Assembly: GCA_034096865.1 (NCBI GenBank)
Contig: JAWQFJ010014659.1
Coordinates: 1 to 20,000, forward strand
DNA from: Theodoxus fluviatilis
Lineage: Eukaryota; Mollusca; Gastropoda; Cycloneritida; Neritidae
DNA: 20,000 nt
Reading direction: 5' to 3'
The notes under the pieces are model-generated. The model made no database searches, was not told the origin of the DNA, and was given only the letters and a program-made list of their open reading frames with translations. The translations under genes were made by a program, and so were the position numbers. Below are positions 1 to 7,037 of the stretch, piece by piece. Positions within the stretch are counted from its first letter, which is position 1. Every line of letters starts with the position of its first letter.

Positions 1-2
1 TC

Positions 3-20
3 CTGCAAGAAAGATTAACG
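3..20 (-). other. Candidate 3' splice site at the left window edge
   Basis: On the minus strand the sequence reads gttaatctttcttgcag followed by GA, that is a branch-point-like TTAAT, a pyrimidine-rich tract and CAG. The first exon base (G at position 2) would complete AGG (Arg) after exon D, so the gene may continue beyond the window instead of, or as an alternative to, ending at 150. Only two exon bases are visible. Confidence 0.35.
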
Positions 21-149
21 TGGATTACAAAGAAGAATAACAGTTGGCCGATCGTTGCTTCTGGCAACAGTCGGGGGAGATGTATGTTGGAATAGTTCAG
101 ATGGATAATTTGCAAATGCTCTGAACATTTCAATGCACAATCAAAGGCA

Positions 150-186
150 CTAAGGAAGAACGCACCCCTTCCCAAGATATGGATTT
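150..186 (-). CDS. Candidate last coding exon E (short C-terminal tail)
   Basis: Seen: an acceptor (tatgtttgcag, ending at 187) followed by A, which completes Arg with AG from exon D, then NPYLGKGCVLP and a TAG stop (150-152). Phase matches and the peptide is a plausible short cytosolic tail. The transcript strand directly upstream is a long (TG)n tract. Against it: the coding part is only 37 nt, so open frame and phase could match by chance. Another good acceptor lies at the left edge of the window. If real, positions 1-149 would be 3' untranslated sequence; I see no AATAAA there. Confidence 0.35.
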
Positions 187-222
187 CTGCAAACATAGAA
201 ACACACATACCCATGCGCCCGC

Positions 223-224
<2 letters not shown>

Positions 225-278
<54 letters not shown>

Positions 279-424
279 ACACACACAAATACACAAAAAC
301 ACACACACAAACACACACACACAGACACACACACAAACACAAACACACACACACACACACTCATAAACACACATACACACACACAAACATATATACACAC
401 ACGCGCGCACACGCGCACACACAC

Positions 425-470
<46 letters not shown>

Positions 471-499
471 ACAAACACACACACACACACACACACACA
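225..499. repeat. (CA)n microsatellite, interrupted
   Basis: About 275 bp of CA dinucleotides broken by CAAA, CAGA, CATA and short CG runs. On the transcript strand of the minus-strand gene this is (TG)n, ending about 35 nt before the candidate exon E acceptor. The six-frame ORFs here (Cys/Val or Thr/His repeats) are meaningless. Confidence 0.97.
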
Positions 500-613
500 T
501 GCAGGCAAGTCGATCGTGACAGACGAACGAACACAGGGTGACTCAAGTTTTAGAGACGACGTCAACGCGAAAGAGAGTGAGCGAAGAACTGAACTGTCTG
601 ACGTTCAGTGTGG

Positions 614-779
614 GACTCCCCGGGGGGCGGGGGTGAGAATGGACCCACCTGGGCTCCCCTCGCGATTCATAAGAGATAAATGACGTAGTATATCGTGACT
701 TAATGTGCTCTTGCTCAGGTGATTTTCATGATCAATGGTCTTACATAGCCCGTGAAGGCTCATTGGCTGTAACATGGTA
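614..779 (+). mobile_element. SINE-like retroposon Z, copy Z3 (divergent)
   Basis: Homologous to the reverse complements of Z1 (9717-9897) and Z2 (18099-18272). Matches include the start (gaatggaccca), cgcgattcataagag, gtgattttcatg, aatggtcttacatagcc and aaggctcattggctgtaa. It is the most diverged of the three copies. The head is least certain: homology is clear from about 637. Its 3' tail passes directly into the (ATTC)n tract. A candidate 7-bp target duplication AGTGTGG lies at 607-613 and 1041-1047. No clear pol III boxes were seen, so a truncated LINE 3' end is an alternative. Confidence 0.6.
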
Positions 780-1040
780 TTCATTCATTCACTGTACTCA
801 TTCATTCACCGTATTCATTCATTCATTCATTCATTCACTCATTCATTCATCTATTATTCATTCGTTCGTTCGTTTGTTCATTAATTTATTCATCAATCCA
901 TTCGTCCATCCATCTATCCATTCGTTCGTTCATTCGTTCATTTATTCATGATTCAATTATGCATTCATTCGTTCATTCCCTATTCATCCATAATTTCATT
1001 TATTCATACATTCATTCATTACTCATTCATACATTCATTT
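780..1040. repeat. (ATTC)n microsatellite grown from the Z3 tail
   Basis: About 260 bp of imperfect ATTC/GTTC/ATCC tetramers. It begins exactly where copies Z1 and Z2 have their ATCC-type 3' tails, so I infer that it is an expanded SINE tail. Both SINE strand and repeat strand agree with this. Confidence 0.85.
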
Positions 1041-1065
1041 AGTGTGGAAGAAAAGACAAACTCCT

Positions 1066-1106
1066 CCCCCACCCCCTACCCCCCACCCCACCCACATCCA
1101 TCCCCC
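1066..1106 (-). other. G-quadruplex-type motif (C-tract on the plus strand)
   Basis: Consecutive C runs of 5, 5, 6, 4 and 3 are separated by one or two bases, followed after eight bases by two more runs of 5. On the minus strand this satisfies the usual G3+N1-7 quadruplex pattern with very short loops. It lies between exon D and the candidate last exon, so it would be in the pre-mRNA. Confidence 0.6.
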
Positions 1107-1307
1107 ACCCCCAGGCAGGCAAGCTGGGTGACCGTGCCCTCAGCTCCCTAGCAACGGTGCTGTAGGGAGGTAAACACGCACTGCACTGAACTGCAACACG
1201 GGACTGCAGTGTGAGTTTGACTCAAACTTTGAGTGCTCGACCCGACCAGGGGCGGATTTCGCAGAAGCAATCCTCGCGCGTGACCACGGGCGCGTTTCCT
1301 TTCGAAA

Positions 1308-2188
1308 GGTTCAAAGAGAAAGGTTCAAAGAGAAAAGTTCAAAGAGAAAGGTTCAAAGAGAAAGGTTCAAAGAGAAAGGTTCAAAGAGAAAGGTTCAAAG
1401 AGAAAGGTTCAAAGAGAAAGGTTCAAAGAGTAAGGTTCAAAGAGAAAGGTTCAAAAAGAAAGGGTCAAAGAGAAAGGTTCAAAGAGAAAGGTTCAAAGAG
1501 CAAGGTTCAAAGAGAAAGGTTCAAAGAGAAAGGTTCAAAGAGAAAGGTTCAAAGAGAAAGGTTCAAAGAGAAAGGTTCAAAGAGAAAGGTTCAAAGAGAA
1601 AGGTTCAAAGAGAAAGGTTCAAAGAGAAAGGTTCAAAGAGAAAGGGTCAAAGAGAAAGGTTCAAAGAGAAAGGTTCAAAGAGAAAGGTTCAAAGAGAAGG
1701 TTCAAAGAGAAAGGTTCAAAGAGAAAGGTTCAAAGAGAAAGGTTCAAAGAGAAAGGTTCAAAGAGAAAGGGTCAAAGAGAAAGGTTCAAAGAGAAAGGTT
1801 CAAAGAGAAAGGTTCAAAGAGCAAGGTTCAAAGAGAAAGGTTCAAAGAGAAAGATTCAAAGAGAAAGGGTCAAAGAGCAAGGTTCAAAGAGAAAGGTTCA
1901 AAGAGAAAGGGTCAAAGAGAAATGTTCAAAGAGAAATGTTCAAAGAGAAATTTTCAAAGAGAAAGGTTCAAAGAGAAAGGGTCAAAGAGAAAGGGTCAAA
2001 GAGAAAGGGTCAAAGAGAAAGGTTCAAAGAGAAGGGTTCAAAGAGAACGGTTCAAAGAGAAGGGTTCAAAGAGAAAGGTTCAAAGACAAAGGGTCAAAGA
2101 GAAAGGTTCAAAGAGCAAGGTTCAAAGAGAAAGGTTCAGAGACAAAGGTTCAAAGAGAAAGGGTCAAAGAGAAAGGTTTAAAGAGAAA
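1308..2188 (+). repeat. 14-bp minisatellite, about 63 copies
   Basis: Unit ggttcaaagagaaa, with GGGTCA and GAGCAA variants and one 13-bp copy near 1690 (63 x 14 minus 1 equals 881). It starts at a perfect 12-bp palindrome (cctttcgaaagg, 1298-1309) inside element X. Because 14 is not a multiple of 3 and the unit has no stop in any phase, it yields a spurious 327-codon frame (KEKGSKRKVQRERF). Confidence 0.97.
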
Positions 2189-2194
2189 GGTTAG

Positions 2195-2846
2195 AAGAAT
2201 GAGCGCTCACCGCGACCGCCTGTGCGGACAGGCTCAGTTAAGAGAAAAAGGGCGCGTTGCTTACGCAACTATCCTGCAAGAAGCTTGCAGGAAACGCAAA
2301 GCGATGGTGTTGCCTACAGCGCCTCGTTCACAAGGAGGCACTCGCTCCCAAGGCGATTTGCCGAGGTAGCTCCGGAGGTACCTCGCTGCGTCTAGCCGCA
2401 GAGGCCCCGGATAAGCCAAAATGGCGGAAACCGTGACAATTAGGTTGCCGTTCATAGACGGCAGTGCCTGTAATGTGCTTCTCACTGTCCGAAAATGGAA
2501 AAGTGTACATACACGGAGGTATTTGTTGTCCGAGTGTTTCATTGTATATTTTGTGGAGTATTTGTATAGGTTTTTTCTGGACAAACACTGTGGACAATAT
2601 TTTTATCGTTGCATACATGAAGCTCCGTACATGTCCACTCTCTGAATAATGTCCCTTGAATGAATCCCGAGTGTATCGAGGCACAACATTTTCGACAAAA
2701 TTGTCTGCAATTGAAACCGGGTTGCTTTCTTTGAAAAAGTTCCCGCGCTATTCGATATGTCACCATAGTATGTTCTATCGTGAAAAACTGCTGTGGTGTC
2801 TGTATCGTAAGTTATTTCGTCCATCGGGTTGTTTCTGCGAAACCCA
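2195..2846. other. Internal unique part of element X
   Basis: No gene is recognised. It contains short inverted repeats (for example cctgcaagaagcttgcagg, 2273-2291), a YY1-like aaaatggcgg at 2419-2428 opening a 74-codon frame on the plus strand, and a donor-like GTAAGT near 2808. That frame has no recognisable domain and falls inside the repeat element, so I do not call it. Confidence 0.4.
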
Positions 2847-2919
2847 CCTCGGTTGTGGACGTGTTATTAGTCAGTCTTTGTGAACGACGAAGTCGTGACA
2901 TTTCTTGCTACCAGCCTCT

Positions 2920-2979
2920 GTGAGTGAGTGGGTGGGTGAGTGAGTGAGTGAGTGTGTGTGTGTGTGCGTGTGTGTATGT

Positions 2980-3013
<34 letters not shown>

Positions 3014-3056
3014 TTGTGTGTGTGAGGAGAGAGAGAGGAGAGAGAGAGATAGAAGA

Positions 3057-3087
<31 letters not shown>

Positions 3088-3223
3088 CGTTTTGTCTGTC
3101 TGCCTGCCTGCCTGCCTGCCTGCATGCATGCCTACCTGCATGCCTGCCTATCTGTCTGTCTACCCCTCTGTATGTCTCTGTCTATCTGTTTGTCTGTGTA
3201 TATCTATGTCTATGTGGTTCTCT

Positions 3224-3274
<51 letters not shown>
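2920..3274. repeat. Compound microsatellite (GAGT, TG, GA, TGCC, TCTG, TG)
   Basis: In order: GAGT/GGGT tetramers, (TG)n with CG and TATG interruptions, (GA)n, TGCC tetramers with TGCA (about 3100-3150), TCTG/TATC-rich sequence, then a pure (TG)n to 3274. All apparent ORFs here are low complexity. Confidence 0.95.
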
Positions 3275-3275
<1 letters not shown>

Positions 3276-3983
3276 CCACTAATAAAGATTTCACTACCAC
3301 CACTACAACCACCGCCAATACAGACACCACTACCACCTCTACCACTGCAGACAGCATCAGCCTCTCCACCAATCATGACATAACTATCACCACCACTACA
3401 GATACCGTCCCCATCAATAAATGCTCCACGACCACAACTACAACAACCACCAATACAGACACCACTACCACCACTACCAATACAGACACCACAACTATTA
3501 CCACTAACACAGACTCCACTACCACCACCACCAATATAGACACCACCACTATCACACTAATAAAAGACACCTACCACCTACCACTGCAGAAAGCCACTCC
3601 CCATCAGCTACATCCCACCACTACAGATACCATCCCCATCAATAAATGCTCCACGACCACAACTGCAACAACCACCAATACAGACTCCACTACCACCACT
3701 ATCAATTCAAACACCACCACTATCACCAATAATACACGTAAAGACTCCACTACCACCACCAATACAGACACCACCACTATCATCACTAATAAAAAGACAC
3801 CACTACCACCACTACAATCACCACAATTACAGACACCACCACTATCACCACTAATAAAAAGACACAACTACCACCACTACCACCACCAATACAGACACCA
3901 CCACTATCACCACTAATGAAAAGACACCACTACCACTTCTACAACCAGCACCAAAACAGACACAACTACCACCACTATCCACA
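3275..3983. repeat. Degenerate (ACC/ACT/ACA)n trinucleotide tract
   Basis: About 700 bp rich in CAC-CAC-TAC triplets, interspersed with AATACAGACACC and AATAAAAAGACACC. A block beginning gataccgtccccatcaataa (3401) recurs at 3626 (225 bp away) with few changes, so part of the tract arose by segmental duplication. The Thr-rich 274-codon plus frame and the Val-rich minus frames are repeat artefacts. Confidence 0.92.
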
Positions 3984-4064
3984 TCATTGGCACCAACCTG
4001 AGGCTTCTGTCTATTTCTCTTCATGTTCGACTGGAAGCCAGCTTCCTCACAGGACTGAAAAAGT

Positions 4065-4172
4065 GAAACGCAGGTTGCGTCAGAGGAAAATAAAACGCAG
4101 GTTGCGTCAGAGGAAAATAAAACGCAGGTTGCGTCAGAGGAAAACAAAACGCAGGTTGTGTTAGAGGAAAAC
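4065..4172 (+). repeat. 27-bp tandem repeat, 4 copies
   Basis: Copies at about 4065, 4092, 4119 and 4146 share the core aacgcaggttgcgtcagagg followed by an A-rich spacer; the last copy is diverged (gttgtgttagagg). It encodes KRRLRQRKI in one frame, with no wider coding context. Confidence 0.93.
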
Positions 4173-4236
4173 AATGAGCATCACATGTGCATGGTGAACG
4201 ATGAAGCAAATAGCTACGCGTTTCACCTCCAAGTCT

Positions 4237-4322
4237 CCAAAGCAATCCAAAGCAATCCAAAGCGATCCAAGGCAATACAAAGCGATCCAAGGCAAACCAA
4301 GGCAATTCAAAGCAATCTAAAA
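4237..4322 (+). repeat. 10-bp repeat, left arm (ccaaagcaat orientation)
   Basis: About 8.5 copies of ccaaagcaat with gcgat, ggcaa and ctaaa variants. The same unit recurs in reverse complement at 4501-4648. Confidence 0.93.
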
Positions 4323-4500
4323 GACATTTCCAGTCTCTGTAAGAGTGATCGCTGAAATCAAACCCAACGTCCAATGAGTCAGTTCTTGTCATTAATCCCT
4401 TTCCAAAACTAGACACTGTGTGTGTTTTATCGTCCTAGTTTGGATGCGGACCCCTGTATGCTTACACCGATCACATGAAAATAATACCAGAGACGCCCTT

Positions 4501-4648
4501 TGGATTGCTTTGGATTGCTTTGGAATGCTTTGGATAGCTCTGGATCGCTTTAGATCGCTTTGGATCGCTTTGGGTTGCTTTGGAATGCTTTGGATTGCTT
4601 TGGATTGCTTTGGATTGCTTTGGAATGCGTTGGATTGCTTTGGATTGC
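4501..4648 (-). repeat. 10-bp repeat, right arm (inverted, tggattgctt)
   Basis: About 15 copies of tggattgctt, the exact reverse complement of the left-arm unit, with tggaatgctt and tggatcgctt variants. The arms are separated by about 178 bp of unique sequence. Confidence 0.93.
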
Positions 4649-4948
4649 ATGTTTATAGTCTGAGAAACCCACCTCTGCACTTATTACAATGAAAACCTTC
4701 TGTTATTTGATTTGTTCGCTGTCCACTTTTGCATCACATAGCACACTCCCAAAACTCTTCAGTGTTCGACACACATTTTCTCTCAGAGTTCATTCATTCT
4801 CAATCGTTCAATCGGTCGAGATGTGTTATCTCTAACATTCTTCGCCTCTTTTGCTCTTCATTTGCCCTCGCCTTCTCCCATCCAAATCATTCACTCTCAC
4901 ACCTTTCACACAAAAAACGAATAAATGAAATGTCCGCGTTCGTTTTAC
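4649..4948. other. Unique intron sequence
   Basis: AT-rich single-copy-looking sequence downstream of exon D on the transcript strand. I see no exon, RNA gene or repeat in it. Confidence 0.5.
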
Positions 4949-5069
4949 CTTCCCAACATGTCCCTTTTGCAGAGGATCCACATGAAGGAGTAGGTGCAGG
5001 CAACGGGAAATAAGAAGCAGGAAATAACCAGAGTTGCTATGGTCATGAAGTACTCTGTGGGATATCGCT
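4949..5069 (-). CDS. Exon D, third transmembrane helix and cytosolic basic tail
   Basis: Seen: a 121-nt segment between an acceptor (gtgtttgcag, ending at 5070) and a GTAAAA donor (4943-4948). Two bases complete Lys with exon C, followed by 39 codons and two bases (AG) of the next. The product reads RYPTEY, a long hydrophobic stretch (FMTIATLVISCFLFP then VACTYSFMWILC), then KRDMLG. The stretch is about 26 residues with an internal Pro, so it could be one kinked helix. The basic residues directly after it suggest a cytosolic end. The donor is weaker than the other three (GTAAAA). A following exon must begin with a single base that completes an AGN codon; candidates are at 150-186 and at the left window edge. 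Confidence 0.78.
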
Positions 5070-5340
5070 CTGCAAACACAAGATGAATACAATTTCACTC
5101 CAGGGGATGGGTATGGAGTAAGAGGGGGTGGTGATTGCATAAACATTGCCAGAAGGAGGGAAGAAAACAAAGTTAGCGTTCATTGATAGGGGGGGTTCCC
5201 AACAGGTCGAGTCACTGTATTATTGACCATAGTGTTGTCCAATATACAACATGGATACTGGGAAGATCCCATGGACATCACAACTTTCATTCTTGTTGGC
5301 ACGTGTAAACGTTTAATCAACAGGTGCATCAATTGATAGC
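5070..5340. other. Unique intron sequence next to exon D
   Basis: No feature beyond the acceptor side of exon D, where the transcript strand reads gtgtttgcag. It contains a run of seven G near 5190. Confidence 0.5.
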
Positions 5341-5354
5341 CTCTTTTTTGAGGA

Positions 5355-5436
5355 GGTGTAGATGGTCCAGTATGCTAAGGCGTTGGACTTCGCAGCGAGG
5401 CGCTGTGCCGTGGTTCAATCCCAGGGGCGGGAGAGA
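5355..5436 (+). mobile_element. tRNA-derived SINE head, copy 1
   Basis: Contains an A-box-like tggtccagtatg (5364-5375) and a B box ggttcaatccc (5412-5422) at tRNA-like spacing, with a D-arm-like gtcc...ggac pairing. The segment aggtgtagatg...gcgttggact...gtgccgtggttcaatccc aligns with 12038-12115. It has no clear acceptor stem or anticodon arm, so I read it as a SINE head, not a working tRNA. The 3' limit is unknown because the two copies diverge after the B box. Confidence 0.65.
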
Positions 5437-5950
5437 TGGGGAAAAAGTTATAAAGCAAATCATAGTGTTGTCCACAACACTTGTAAGCAGCTCGGCCTCT
5501 CCAGCCGTCAGTGCCCAAAGGTGGCGAGGGCTATGGCAGAGTCAGCAGAGAAGGCATCATGCTGGATAGCCTATGGATCAGCCGGAACAACAGAGACCAC
5601 AGCACTACTGTCCAACAGTAGCGGCTGCAGGCAATTTCTGCCCTATAAAACACGCAGGGCGTGCAAAGGGATGCAAGCAGCAGATGGGCACTAGCGAGTG
5701 GGCACCAGCAGATGGGCACCAGGCGTGGCCCTCCCCCCGAGAGTGTCAGGGAGTGTAAAGCGCCGAAACACTTGTTGACGGGGGCTCTTCCTCTGAAGAC
5801 CGTCAGCTGCCTCGCTCCGTTGGGAGTGTCTTGCCACAGTGCGAGGCGATTAGGGGCCGTGGCCCAGTTCCTACTTGGGATGACTTGACTGTTAGTCTCC
5901 GTCATTACGAGCTAGACATATCTGCGTCCCGTAACAAGATGGAGTGTTGA
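5437..5950. other. Unassigned intron sequence, possibly mobile-element derived
   Basis: No gene is recognised. It has a 124-codon minus frame (5531-5905) without recognisable domains, a short imperfect tandem gcagatgggcac (about 5680-5725), and an inverted pair gacggggg/gaagaccgtc around 5778-5808. It may be the body of the SINE at 5355 or another element; the second SINE copy does not share it. Confidence 0.3.
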
Positions 5951-6099
5951 CACGACCCTGTCCATACATTCCTTTACAGACATAGAACACGATGTTCTGT
6001 GTGCATCATAGAATTGATGTCAAATTTAAAAGAAAAATTATATGGAATAGAAGCCGAGTCAAACGTCCTACAGAAAAGGACAGCTTTGTTGGGACTCAC

Positions 6100-6231
6100 T
6101 TATGGTGTGGACATCGGTGCCCAAGTCCCGGATTCGGACCACGACTCCCAAGACAAGCATGGCGGTGGCTATGGCCAGCACCGCAATGTCCTTCACTCGC
6201 ACGCAATAGATGAGTCTCGTTCCTACTGATT
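6100..6231 (-). CDS. Exon C, cytosolic loop and second transmembrane helix
   Basis: Seen: a 132-nt segment between an acceptor (ctttcatttcag, ending at 6232) and a GTGAGT donor (6094-6099). It begins with AA, which completes a Glu codon with the G from exon B, then gives 43 codons: SVGTRLIYCVRVKD, the helix IAVLAIATAMLVLGVVV, then RIRDLGTDVHTI. One base (A) is left over and completes Lys with AG from exon D. The basic stretch before the helix fits a cytosolic loop; the segment after it would be a short extracellular loop. Neighbouring intron sequence is GGA-rich on this strand to one side (6408-6784) and carries a tRNA-like SINE on the other. The exon call is strong, because hydrophobicity, splice sites and phase all agree. 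The protein family is unknown to me. Confidence 0.8.
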
Positions 6232-6407
6232 CTGAAATGAAAGAAGTTCTCCATCGGACGACGGCGTTGTTGACCAACATCTCAGACAAAGGAAGAGGTA
6301 GAACTGCTGGTAAATGTAACATGTCTTCCTCCCTTTTTCTGAGCAGAACTTATCGAGATGCACCAGAAGCCAGTGGGTAAGATTTTCCGATGCTTAACCC
6401 TGTGTCG

Positions 6408-6784
6408 TCCTCCTCCTCCTTCTCGTTTTCCTCCTCGTCCTCCTCGTCCTCGTCCTTGTCCTCCTCGTCCCCCTCCCCTTCCCCCTCTTCCCCTTCCCCC
6501 TTCTCCCCCTCCCCCTTCCCCCACTTCCTTCTCGCCCTCGTCCTCGTCCTCCTCCTCCTCCTTCTCCTCCTCCTCCTCCTCCTCCTCCTCCTCCCCTTCC
6601 CCATCTTCTTCATCATCATCGTCATCGTTATTAGCTTCATCGTCATTATAAGCATCATCATCGTCGTCATCATCATCATCGTCGTCGTCGTCCTCCTCCT
6701 CCTCCTCCTCGTCGTCGTCGTCATCATCATCAGCAATCATCTAATTATCATAATCATCGTCGTCGTCACCATCGTCGTCGTCAT
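6408..6784. repeat. (TCC/TCG/TCA)n triplet tract
   Basis: About 375 bp of pyrimidine-rich triplets: TCC-rich first, then TCA/TCG. The minus frame is poly-Asp/Glu and the plus frames are Ser/Pro/Leu-rich, all low complexity. It lies between exons C and B. Confidence 0.95.
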
Positions 6785-6878
6785 CATCAACCATCAACCA
6801 TCAACCATCAATCATCAACCATCAACCATCAACCATCAACCATCAACCATCAACCATCAATCATCAATCATCAATCAG
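6785..6878 (+). repeat. 7-bp repeat (atcaacc)n, about 13 copies
   Basis: Unit atcaacc with ATCAATC variants, following the TCA triplet tract from which it may have arisen. It is followed to about 7037 by degenerate CATCAT/GTCGTC sequence with no other feature. Confidence 0.93.
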
Positions 6879-7037
6879 TCATGGTCGTCGTCGTCATCAT
6901 CATCATAGCTGCAACCACTGCAACATCATCACTATTGTGTCATCTAGGTCATCATTACATCATTTTTGTCGTCATTGCTTCCATTCACGTCATGATCACA
7001 GTTGTCAGTGTCGTCGTCATCATCATTAATGTAGTTG

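Larger units (their letters stand above)
1247..2852 (+). mobile_element. TIR (foldback/MITE-like) element, copy X
   Basis: Left end caggggcggatttcgcagaa (1247-) and the reverse complement of the right end (ccgaggtgggtttcgcagaa, from 2852) are terminal inverted repeats. Both match the ends of copy Y (9972-10593). Internal blocks 2307-2345 and 2772-2828 match Y 10268-10305 and 10161-10219 in inverted orientation. Without its 881-bp minisatellite the element is about 725 bp, close to Y at 622 bp. CAGRG-type ends resemble hAT termini, but I could not find a clean 8-bp target duplication, so the superfamily is open. No transposase frame is present. It lies in the intron after exon D. Confidence 0.6.

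Noticed and set aside
1211..2194. 327-codon basic protein (KEKGSKRKVQRERF repeats)
   Set aside because: A 14-bp repeat with no stop in any phase; it lies inside a TIR element without a promoter or known domain.
2421..2645. 74-codon plus frame starting in good context at aaaATGGCG
   Set aside because: No recognisable domain, inside element X, and no neighbouring exons in phase.
5355..5436. Functional tRNA gene
   Set aside because: A and B boxes are present, but the acceptor stem and anticodon arm cannot be formed convincingly, and a second degraded copy exists, as for a SINE.
5531..5905. 124-codon minus frame in the intron between exons C and D
   Set aside because: No recognisable domain and no splice sites linking it to the gene; possibly a mobile-element remnant, so listed only as unassigned sequence.
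6282..6740. Acidic (poly-Asp/Glu) minus-strand protein
   Set aside because: Triplet microsatellite within the intron between exons B and C. The frame does not connect in phase with exon C's acceptor side.
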